Source of the DNA: Collinsella sp.
GTDB taxonomy: Bacteria; Actinomycetota; Coriobacteriia; Coriobacteriales; Coriobacteriaceae
DNA: 12,509 nucleotides
NCBI GenBank assembly: GCA_019414325.1
Contig: DXMG01000052.1
Span: forward strand, 1 to 12,509
Direction of reading: 5' to 3'
Shown here: piece by piece, positions 1 through 5,515 of the stretch
Numbering within the stretch: position 1 is the stretch's first letter
Layout: the number at the start of each line of letters is the position of its first letter
The notes under the pieces: generated by a model
The model's database searches: none
Seen by the model: the letters and a program-made list of their open reading frames with translations, nothing else
Told to the model about the DNA's origin: nothing
Position numbers and translations under genes: made by a program

Positions 1-69
1 TTGTCGCAGCCCCGACCCGCGGTCACGAGCGGGGGCTCCTGTCGTTTCCGTGCCCTCGGATTGGGTCAT
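1..69 (-). CDS. possible 5' end of a gene running off the left edge
   Basis: On the minus strand an ATG at 69 opens a frame of 23 codons that stays open to the window edge, beginning MTQSEGTETTGAPARDRG. The stretch is polar and Ser/Thr/Gly-rich, like the disordered N-terminal tail of a membrane or regulatory protein, and no domain can be named from it. It lies about 60 bases downstream of the aminotransferase stop on the same strand. No convincing ribosome binding site precedes the ATG: the nearest purine-rich run (AGGATAGG) is about 15 bases away. The gene may therefore start elsewhere or not exist. An imperfect GC-rich hairpin (about 9-33) lies within it and lacks a T tract. Confidence 0.3.
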   Translation of the reverse strand, partial: MTQSEGTETTGAPARDRGSGLRQ

Positions 70-131
70 AGTGTCTGTCGTATGCCTATCCTGCGACGCC
101 TCGATTCTTGCTGCGGCAGATACCTAATCCC

Positions 132-1652
132 CTACGCTTGCCTGTAGTGATCGAAGAAGTCGGCGAGATCCTCGAGCGACTCTTTGAGCACTTCCATGCG
201 CGGCAGGTACACGATGCGGAAATGGTCGGGCTCGCCCCAGTTAAAGCCGCCGCCGCGCGTGATCAGGATCTTCTTCTCGTGCAGCAGGTCGAGGGCAAAC
301 TGCTCGTCATCGGTGATGTTGAACTTCTTCACATCCATCTTGGGGAAGATATAGAACGCCGCACGCGGCTTGACCACCGAGATGCCGTCGATCTTGTTGA
401 GTGCCTCATACACAAAGTTGCGCTGCTCGTAGACACGACCGCCGGGGCGGATATAGTTGTTAACAGACTGATGGCCGCCGAGCGCCGTCTGGACGATCGA
501 CTGAGCCGGCACGTTGGAGCACAGGCGCATGTTCGAGAGCATGTTGATGCCCATAATAAAGTCGCTCATGCAGCGCTGGTTACCCGAAAGCACCATCCAG
601 CCAATACGATAGCCCGCGATCATGTGCGACTTGGAAAGGCCGCTAAAGGTGACGCAGGGCAGGTCGGGGGCGAGTGATGCAATGGAGACGTGCTCGTAGC
701 CGTCCATGCACAGGCGGTCGTAGATCTCGTCGGCAAAAATCATGAGCTGGTGCCTGCGCGCGATCTCAACGATGCCCTCGAGCACCTCGCGCGGATAGAC
801 AGAGCCCGTAGGGTTGTTGGGGTTGATAATGACGAGGGCCTTGGTCGCGCTCGTGATCTTGGACTCCATATCCTCCAGGTCGGGATACCAATCCGCTTGC
901 TCATCACACAGATAGTGAACGGGATGACCGCCGGCAAGGGTTGCACACGCCGTCCAGAGCGGATAGTCGGGGCTGGGAATCAGAATCTCGTCGCCATTGT
1001 CGAGCAGTGCGTTCATCGAAAGCTGAATGAGTTCGGACACGCCGTTGCCCGTGTAGATGTGCTCCATCTGAACATTGGGCAGGCCCTTGATCTGCGAGTA
1101 CTGCATGATCGCCTTGCGCGCGGAGAACAGTCCGCGCGAGTTGGAATAGCCTTCGCAGTCGGGCAGTTGCTGGCGCATATCCTTAATGACCTCATCGGGC
1201 GTGCGGAAACCAAAGGGCGCGGGGTTGCCGATGTTGAGCTTGAGAATGCGCTCGCCCTCGTCCTCCATACGGGCGGCCTCGTCGACGACAGGACCGCGCA
1301 CGTCATACAGGACGTTCTCGAGTTTGGTGGATTTAGAAAAAGTACGCATGGGGACACTCCTTGCAATTTGGGCTGAGGGATTGGCTTTAGGCTTGGAAAC
1401 GTTGCGGGGCGATGACGTCTCGCCTTGATCGGCGTCACCGGCGAGCAGCCAGGTAACATCGACCTCCAAAATACGGGCGAGCAGTTCTGCCACATCGCGC
1501 CGTGGAATCGTTTTGCCGCTCACATATTGGCTCATCTGACTCTTGCCGAGTTTTTTGCCGAGCATCTCCGATGCGCGGATCACGTCCGACTGGCGAACGT
1601 CGCGATCGGACATAGCCTGTCGCAGGCGATCGCTAAACGTCTCTTGGGCCAC
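132..1652 (-). CDS. alaA: XRE helix-turn-helix / AlaA-type alanine aminotransferase fusion (506 aa)
   Basis: The N-terminus (about residues 5-68) is an XRE/Cro-type helix-turn-helix, with SQMSQYVSGKTIPRRD as the recognition region. A Ser/Pro/Lys-rich linker to about residue 101 follows. The remaining 405 residues are a full class I PLP aminotransferase that reads along E. coli AlaA: KLENVLYDVRGP at the start, GNPAPFGF, NPNNPTG, FADEIYD, the PLP lysine in GLSKSHMIAGYR (K240 of the AlaA part) and the substrate-carboxylate arginine in DHFRIV. Such enzymes exchange alanine and pyruvate with glutamate and 2-oxoglutarate in the cytosol. I chose GTG at 1652 because AAGGAGG lies five bases upstream; the ATG at 1703 has no such site and lies within the operator repeats. 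A helix-turn-helix joined to an AlaA enzyme differs from the well-known MocR (GntR-aminotransferase) fusions. It may act as a metabolite-sensing regulator as well as an enzyme. The enzyme identity is secure; the regulatory role is inferred. Confidence 0.9.
   Translation of the reverse strand: MAQETFSDRLRQAMSDRDVRQSDVIRASEMLGKKLGKSQMSQYVSGKTIPRRDVAELLARILEVDVTWLLAGDADQGETSSPRNVSKPKANPSAQIARSVPMRTFSKSTKLENVLYDVRGPVVDEAARMEDEGERILKLNIGNPAPFGFRTPDEVIKDMRQQLPDCEGYSNSRGLFSARKAIMQYSQIKGLPNVQMEHIYTGNGVSELIQLSMNALLDNGDEILIPSPDYPLWTACATLAGGHPVHYLCDEQADWYPDLEDMESKITSATKALVIINPNNPTGSVYPREVLEGIVEIARRHQLMIFADEIYDRLCMDGYEHVSIASLAPDLPCVTFSGLSKSHMIAGYRIGWMVLSGNQRCMSDFIMGINMLSNMRLCSNVPAQSIVQTALGGHQSVNNYIRPGGRVYEQRNFVYEALNKIDGISVVKPRAAFYIFPKMDVKKFNITDDEQFALDLLHEKKILITRGGGFNWGEPDHFRIVYLPRMEVLKESLEDLADFFDHYRQA
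1347..1362 (-). promoter_or_regulatory. internal ribosome binding site and in-frame ATG inside the HTH-alaA gene
   Basis: On the minus strand AAGGAG (1362-1357) stands seven bases before an in-frame ATG (1349-1347). Translation from this ATG gives exactly 405 residues, the length of E. coli AlaA, and leaves out the helix-turn-helix and linker. The Shine-Dalgarno bases use the codons GCA AGG AGT. AGG for Arg is an uncommon choice in such a GC-rich gene, which suggests the site is kept for its RNA function. The inferred result is two products from one gene: a 506-residue fusion and a 405-residue enzyme. Confidence 0.6.
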
Positions 1653-1673
1653 AGGAACCTCCTTGCTGGCAAA

Positions 1674-1755
1674 GTTCAATTTATAGAACACGAATTGAAC
1701 CAAGGTTCAATTTAGCAAGCAGTATAGCGCCGTGCTCTTTCGAAAAGTTCAATTT
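1674..1755. promoter_or_regulatory. phased GTTCAATTT operator repeats upstream of the HTH-aminotransferase
   Basis: GTTCAATTT occurs three times on the plus strand (1674-1682, 1705-1713, 1747-1755). The start-to-start distances are 31 and 42 bases, very close to three and four turns of B-DNA, so the sites face the same side of the helix. The middle copy is also half of a palindrome, AATTGAACC-AA-GGTTCAATT (1693-1712). This is the arrangement expected of an operator bound by a cooperative helix-turn-helix protein. The obvious candidate is the fusion protein encoded just downstream. The repeats are directly visible; the binding partner is inferred. Confidence 0.6.
1682..1710 (-). promoter_or_regulatory. 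probable promoter of the HTH-aminotransferase gene, inside the operator
   Basis: On the minus strand TTGAAC (1710-1705) is followed after 17 bases by TCTATA (1687-1682), about 30 bases before the GTG start. Both boxes fall in or beside the GTTCAATTT repeats, so a protein bound there would block RNA polymerase. A second -10-like TATACT at 1726-1721 has no well-spaced -35 box. Confidence 0.4.
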
Positions 1756-1815
1756 CAATAATAAAGCGAACCAAACCTCGAGATTTATCCCAAAGCGACA
1801 ACGGTATGCGCTCGC

Positions 1816-2673
1816 CTAGAGATATTCGAGAAAACGAGCGGCGGCAAGCGAAACATCGGCCGTTCGATATATGGCGTTGATCTGTCGATGGGGATGTCCT
1901 TCGAGCGGACGCACGGCAACATCGAACTGACAGCGGCGCAAGATGAGCGCCGGAAGGATGCTCACGCCCAAGCCGTCCTCGACCATGGCCATAATCGCAT
2001 AGTCATCCCAGGTCGACAGTTTTGAGCGCACCGTCAGCCCCGCCCGACGGAACAGCGGCGTAATCTCGTCATCGGTGCCGCGTTCCAGCAGAATAAACTG
2101 CTCGTTGGCCAAATCGGCAAGAGAGACGACCTCCGCAGTGGCAAGCAAAGAGTCAGCCGGTACCACCGCCATCAGCTCGTCTTGCACCAACGCCCGCGAG
2201 GCCATACCGCCCCCTCGGGGCTCATGCGGGATAAAGCCCAGATCGCAGCGACCCTGCGCCACCCATTGCTCGATCTCTGAATAGTCGCCCATCAGCAACT
2301 CGTAATCGATGTCTGGATGATCGGCACGAAAACGCGCAATCACCGGCGGCAGCACGTGGGTCGCCACGCTCGAAAACGTACCGATGCAGATTTTGCCGCG
2401 CATGAGCCCACGCATCTCATCCACCCGTCGCTGCAAACGAACAAATTCCTCGCATAACGCCTCGACCGCCGGCATAACTTGCCGCCCGTCGGCAGAAAGC
2501 GTCACGCCCTCGCGGCTGCGCTCGAGCACCTTAAAGCCCCAATCGGCCTCAAGATCGGCCACCATGCGGCTCACGCCCGATTGCGAATAGCTCAGGCGCT
2601 CGGCGGCGCGCGTAAAGCTTCCGGCGCGCACTGTCTCGAGCAACACCTGCATCTTTTGGATATTCGATTCCAC
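1816..2673 (-). CDS. LysR-family transcriptional regulator (285 aa)
   Basis: This is a LysR-type DNA-binding regulator. The winged helix-turn-helix occupies about residues 1-65, with the family's hallmark pattern GSFTRAAERLSYSQSGVSR and the LERSREGVTLSADGRQ wing. The remainder (about residues 90-285) is the periplasmic-binding-protein-like effector domain, with IGTFSSVATHVLPP, DLGFIPHEPRG and EDGLGVSILPAL. The GTG at 2673 is preferred over the upstream ATG at 2694 because GGCGGAGG sits six to seven bases before it and LysR proteins normally begin only a few residues before the first helix. It is transcribed divergently from the EamA transporter, the usual layout in which a LysR protein controls its neighbour. 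The transporter is therefore the likely target. The ligand cannot be told from the sequence. Confidence 0.9.
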   Translation of the reverse strand: MESNIQKMQVLLETVRAGSFTRAAERLSYSQSGVSRMVADLEADWGFKVLERSREGVTLSADGRQVMPAVEALCEEFVRLQRRVDEMRGLMRGKICIGTFSSVATHVLPPVIARFRADHPDIDYELLMGDYSEIEQWVAQGRCDLGFIPHEPRGGGMASRALVQDELMAVVPADSLLATAEVVSLADLANEQFILLERGTDDEITPLFRRAGLTVRSKLSTWDDYAIMAMVEDGLGVSILPALILRRCQFDVAVRPLEGHPHRQINAIYRTADVSLAAARFLEYL

Positions 2674-2718
2674 GAAACGCCTCCGCCTTTGCATGATTAT
2701 TTGTCACGTTAACCATGC

Positions 2719-2747
2719 ATTATATTCGCTTTTCTTCTATATCAACC
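2719..2747 (-). promoter_or_regulatory. probable lysR promoter
   Basis: On the minus strand a perfect -10 box TATAAT lies at 2724-2719, about 45 bases before the lysR start. The -35 region is less certain: TTGATA (2745-2740) gives a short 15-base spacer, and GGTTGA (2747-2742) gives 17. Either overlaps the left arm of the inverted repeat at 2734-2743, which would suit autoregulation by LysR. Confidence 0.45.
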
Positions 2748-2779
2748 TCACCCATAGTGAAGATGCACGGATATAGAAG
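2734..2779. promoter_or_regulatory. 10-bp inverted repeat between lysR and the EamA gene
   Basis: CTTCTATATC (2734-2743) and GATATAGAAG (2770-2779) are perfect inverted copies separated by 26 bases. The left arm overlaps the likely -35 box of lysR. The right arm ends in the GAAGG that begins the EamA ribosome binding site. It may be the LysR operator. If transcription of the EamA gene begins upstream of 2734, it could also be an RNA hairpin that hides the ribosome binding site. Confidence 0.45.
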
Positions 2780-2791
2780 GGGCGGCTGCGC

Positions 2792-3703
2792 ATGCAAAAC
2801 GGACTGATCACATATGTAGCAGCGTTGTTGCTATTTGGCTCCAACGGCATCATCGCCGCGGCCATCGCGCTGCCGAGCTCCGATATCGTGCTGCTGCGCA
2901 CCTTTCTGGGAGCCTTCTCGCTTGTCACCATCCTCGCCATCACCCAACGCCATAAACTGCAGGCGCCATCTCGCCCCCGCGAAGCCGCAGCCCTCCTCCT
3001 CTCGGGAGCCGCGCTGGGCGCCAGCTGGATTTTTCTGTTCCGCGCCTACCAGACGATCGGCGTCGGCGTATCCTCGCTGCTGTACTACTGCGGCCCCATC
3101 ATTGTCATGGCGCTCTCCCCGCTCATCTTTGGCGAAAAGCTGACCGGTGGCAAAATCGCCGGCTTTATCGCCGTCGCCTGCGGCGCTTTTCTCATTGCAG
3201 CGCAAGGTCTCGGCGGCAATATGCCCATTGCGGGCATCGCCTGCGGCATCGCCTCGGCATTTTGCTATGCGCTGATGGTCATCGCTAGCAAGGGTGCGCC
3301 ACACATCGAAGGCCTCGAGAACTCCGCGCTCCAGGAGAGCGCCGCCTTTGTGACCGCGCTGGTCCTCGCGCTCATCACGCAGGGCGCTCCCTCATTCCTA
3401 TCCGCCGGCGTCGCCGCCAGTATTGATTGGCGCGCCGTCGTCATGCTCGGCGTCGTCAACACCGGTATCGGCTGCCTGCTGTACTTTAGCGCCGTCGCCA
3501 AGCTGCCCGTGCAGACCGTCGCGGTTGTCGGCTATCTCGAACCGCTTTCGGCCGTCGTGTTCTCCGCCGTCCTTTTGGGCGAAGCCATAACGCCGATTCG
3601 CTTGATGGGCGCCGCGCTCATCATCGGCGGCGCGGTCTTTTGCGAACTCGCCGGCAAACGCGCAAGCACCAAGGCCAGTATCGCCCAGGCAGCACGCGCT
3701 TAA
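2792..3703 (+). CDS. EamA/DMT-family inner-membrane transporter (303 aa)
   Basis: A drug/metabolite transporter superfamily protein with the usual length (about 300) and ten hydrophobic segments in two EamA repeats, about residues 3-135 and 145-285. Typical features are the Glu after a helix in PLIFGEKLTGGKIAGF in the first repeat and its counterpart VLLGEAITPIRLMGAALI in the second. Another is the Pro in the YLEPLSAVVFSAVLLGE helix. Many members export amino acids or related metabolites; the substrate here is unknown. The ATG at 2792 follows GAAGGGG at about nine bases. It is divergent from a LysR regulator, the common arrangement for metabolite exporters. No truncation is seen. The Lys/Ala-rich C-terminal tail is cytoplasmic-looking. 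Confidence 0.88.
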   Translation: MQNGLITYVAALLLFGSNGIIAAAIALPSSDIVLLRTFLGAFSLVTILAITQRHKLQAPSRPREAAALLLSGAALGASWIFLFRAYQTIGVGVSSLLYYCGPIIVMALSPLIFGEKLTGGKIAGFIAVACGAFLIAAQGLGGNMPIAGIACGIASAFCYALMVIASKGAPHIEGLENSALQESAAFVTALVLALITQGAPSFLSAGVAASIDWRAVVMLGVVNTGIGCLLYFSAVAKLPVQTVAVVGYLEPLSAVVFSAVLLGEAITPIRLMGAALIIGGAVFCELAGKRASTKASIAQAARA

Positions 3704-3713
3704 GGGACATTTT

Positions 3714-3760
3714 CTCGGGGCGCATGCGGGATAAAGCCCAGGTCGCAGCGGCCCTGCACC
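3714..3760 (-). pseudogene. 47-bp fragment of a lysR-like gene
   Basis: This stretch matches 2214-2260 inside the lysR gene at 43 of 47 bases in the same orientation. Read on the minus strand it encodes QGRCDLGFIPHAPRE against QGRCDLGFIPHEPRG in the intact gene. Two of the four differences are silent third-position changes (GGT/GGC, GAT/GAC), so the source was probably a functional lysR paralogue rather than a fresh copy. It starts 11 bases after the EamA stop and has no start codon or remaining domain, so it is a remnant. Confidence 0.6.
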
Positions 3761-3784
3761 TCACAGGAGATGCAGGGCCGCTTT
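3748..3784 (+). terminator. hairpin, probable terminator between convergent genes
   Basis: GCGGCCCTGCA (3748-3758) pairs perfectly with TGCAGGGCCGC (3771-3781) around a 12-base loop and is followed by only TTT. It sits between the convergent EamA and bile salt hydrolase genes. The left arm is part of the lysR-like fragment; the right arm has no such origin. The weak T tract lowers confidence. Confidence 0.5.
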
Positions 3785-3805
3785 GCATTGCGGAAAAGCT
3801 ATCGG

Positions 3806-4771
3806 CTACGAGCGACGCGGCTCGGGAACCACGAGCCTATCGGGGCTCGCGCCCTCGGCATCCATCAGGCTCACGTAGCGAATCGATGGGTCATCGTAGG
3901 TCGCGTAGTAATAATTGCCCGTACGCGCGCTAAAGCATCCGGTGTAGATGGTCTTCTCGAACTTGCCGTCGCCCATCTTGGACGCTCCCTCGATCATCGC
4001 CACGCCCTCGAGCGAACGGAACATGCGGACGACGTTTTCGGCCTCGCTGCCCTTTTGCGGGTAATTGGCATTGAGGTAGGCCGCCTTTACAAAACGGCTC
4101 GGCGAATAGCAGTCGCCCGGAATACCGCGCATGCCGGCACCAGCGCCATAAGGCTTGAGCTCGGCGGCGCGCCATGTCGCCGTCTGCGGAAAATCGCTGG
4201 TGGCGGTGATATAGGTGCGCAGGTTTTCCATATGCCACGGGAAAGTCGGCTGGTTGGCAAGGGTATCGACCGGGTCGTCGTATACATGCAGGCCGTCGGC
4301 CATCATCTCGACCACGATACTGCGCTGGCTGTCGCCGATAATCCAATGGAGCAGCGACACACCCAGCCCCTCGCCGGCAGATTTGGCGACAATCACCGTA
4401 TCGCGCAGTGCAGCCTCGGCCTCGTCGACCGTCGAGAACGTCGCCGCCACCCACAGGGGAAACTCGTAGGCCGCGATATTGGTCTTGCCATCAACCGGCC
4501 CCTCGGCATACTCGGCATAGCCGGGAAAGTTGAGCCCCGCCACAGCCAGGCCCGCATCGTTGCCGCAATCGAAAAACATGGGATAGTTCTTGTAATCGAT
4601 ACACATACCGATTACCGCATGCGCCGCCGTCGCATCGTCGATAAACGAGTACGGGATGTGGAACCCGCGGGGCACCACGCGAACCTGCTCGCCGTATCCA
4701 AAGCTCCAGTCGAGGTTGCGGCCCAGATACATGTGGCCGGAATTATCGGTAAATCGAATGCTCGTGCACAT
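3806..4771 (-). CDS. bsh: choloylglycine (bile salt) hydrolase (321 aa)
   Basis: An Ntn-hydrolase of the linear-amide C-N hydrolase family that splits glycine or taurine from conjugated bile acids in the cytosol. The start must be the ATG at 4771. AGGAGG lies just upstream, and the protein then begins Met-Cys2, where Cys2 becomes the N-terminal nucleophile once Met is removed. A longer open frame starting at 4834 would bury this Cys. The known active-site residues all appear close to their usual numbers: Cys2, Arg18 and Asp21 in GRNLDW, Asn81 in GLNFPGY, Asn173 in LANQPTF and Arg226 in SPSRFV. Length is normal. Penicillin V acylases share the fold, but GLNFPGY and the gut setting favour bile salts. 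The gene stands alone, downstream of the deformylase-like gene but separated from it by a terminator, so it should have its own promoter in the short gap before 4771; none is clear. Confidence 0.88.
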   Translation of the reverse strand: MCTSIRFTDNSGHMYLGRNLDWSFGYGEQVRVVPRGFHIPYSFIDDATAAHAVIGMCIDYKNYPMFFDCGNDAGLAVAGLNFPGYAEYAEGPVDGKTNIAAYEFPLWVAATFSTVDEAEAALRDTVIVAKSAGEGLGVSLLHWIIGDSQRSIVVEMMADGLHVYDDPVDTLANQPTFPWHMENLRTYITATSDFPQTATWRAAELKPYGAGAGMRGIPGDCYSPSRFVKAAYLNANYPQKGSEAENVVRMFRSLEGVAMIEGASKMGDGKFEKTIYTGCFSARTGNYYYATYDDPSIRYVSLMDAEGASPDRLVVPEPRRS

Positions 4772-4830
4772 AGCGCCTCCTAGCTCAATGTTCTTACTAA
4801 GGTCATTGTCACCAAACAAAGGAGCGCTAA

Positions 4831-4871
4831 ACAAAAAAGTCCGGACATGACAACAATGTCATACCCGGACT
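4831..4871 (-). terminator. rho-independent terminator of the deformylase-like gene
   Basis: On the minus strand AGTCCGG (4871-4865) pairs with CCGGACT (4844-4838). An inner stem ATGACA/TGTCAT lies within it, and the hairpin is followed by TTTTTTGT. It lies about 30 bases past the deformylase-like stop and upstream of the bile salt hydrolase start, so those two genes are separate units. The flanking AAAAA on the far side would give a weaker T tract for the other strand. Confidence 0.85.
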
Positions 4872-4902
4872 AAAAACGACGAGGTGCGGTGCTTTGGTCC
4901 CC

Positions 4903-5322
4903 TTAGACCAACTTTCCAAGACAGTGATCAATCATGTGCTGGATCATTTGCGCCTCAAAGCCTGCGTAATCGCGGCGGCACTCCTTCATCTTGCCGTCGA
5001 CGATCTGGTCAAAGGCAACCTTGCACTTGATATAGCGCGTGGACTTGGTGACCTCCTCGTGCGTCAGGCAGCTCTCCTCCATCTTGCTGGCACCCAGGCC
5101 AAACACCAGACGGGGGTTGTAGAGCACGTGGGGCTCGCCGGCGTCGTCCAGGTAGACGCAAACCTTCTTGGTAACGCCAATCTGGTTAGCGGCAAGGCAG
5201 CCGGCATCGTCGAGCGACTTGATGGTATCGATCAGGTCCTGAGCAACCGACTCGTCCTCGACGGTCGCAACCTCGCAACGCTGGGACAGGATAGCCTCGT
5301 CGTGGCAAAGCTCTTTAATCAT
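4903..5322 (-). CDS. short peptide-deformylase-like protein lacking the catalytic Glu (139 aa)
   Basis: The peptide deformylase fold is recognisable from three motifs in order. CLAANQIG corresponds to GxGxAAxQ with Gln kept. ESCLT corresponds to EGCLS with the metal-binding Cys kept. QHMIDHC corresponds to QHExDH. Both His ligands survive, but the Glu that acts as general acid/base in deformylases is Met (codon ATG, read as CAG CAC ATG ATT GAT CAC). The protein should still bind a metal, but normal deformylation of fMet is doubtful. At 139 residues it is shorter than a housekeeping Def (about 165-190). The ATG at 5322 is preferred over the one at 5334 because GGAGG lies five bases upstream. 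It is divergent from the purine permease. It could be a degenerate paralogue, a protein with another ligand or role, or an enzyme with an alternative catalytic residue. Confidence 0.8.
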   Translation of the reverse strand: MIKELCHDEAILSQRCEVATVEDESVAQDLIDTIKSLDDAGCLAANQIGVTKKVCVYLDDAGEPHVLYNPRLVFGLGASKMEESCLTHEEVTKSTRYIKCKVAFDQIVDGKMKECRRDYAGFEAQMIQHMIDHCLGKLV

Positions 5323-5355
5323 ACGTTCCTCCATAGGGGTCGTTGTAACCGCTTA

Positions 5356-5361
5356 AGTATA
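5356..5361 (-). promoter_or_regulatory. -10 box of the deformylase-like gene
   Basis: The minus strand reads TATACT at 5361-5356, leaving about 30 bases before the start at 5322. No good -35 hexamer is found 16-18 bases upstream, so this is only a probable promoter. Confidence 0.4.
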
Positions 5362-5477
5362 CGGTACCTACACAATTTCATGCGAAAGATACCGCCCGTC
5401 CGTTACAAACCGCCGAACATCAACATGTGAGGAACACCAACTTCACAAAGGCGATATAGTGGGTGGGTTCGTGTCAA

Positions 5478-5498
5478 TCGGCCTAAACTCGGGGCCGA
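5478..5498 (+). promoter_or_regulatory. leader hairpin before the purine permease ribosome binding site
   Basis: TCGGCC (5478-5483) pairs with GGCCGA (5493-5498) around a nine-base loop, ending three bases before the AAGGAAAGG ribosome binding site of the permease. A possible -10 box TATAGT at 5455-5460 would place the hairpin in the mRNA leader. I do not see the conserved core of a purine riboswitch in 5323-5515. Confidence 0.3.
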
Positions 5499-5515
5499 AC
5501 AAGGAAAGGGTATGC

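Noticed and set aside
1..149. Plus-strand open frame entering from the left edge and ending at 149
   Set aside because: Its translation is Arg/Cys-rich and unlike a protein end, and it would overlap the end of the aminotransferase gene; more likely chance.
3770..4783. 337-residue plus-strand open frame opposite the bile salt hydrolase
   Set aside because: The minus-strand frame has all the active-site residues of the family; the plus-strand translation shows none.
5323..5515. Purine riboswitch before the purine permease
   Set aside because: I could not find the three-way-junction core or the paired loops of a purine aptamer; only a 6-bp leader hairpin is visible.
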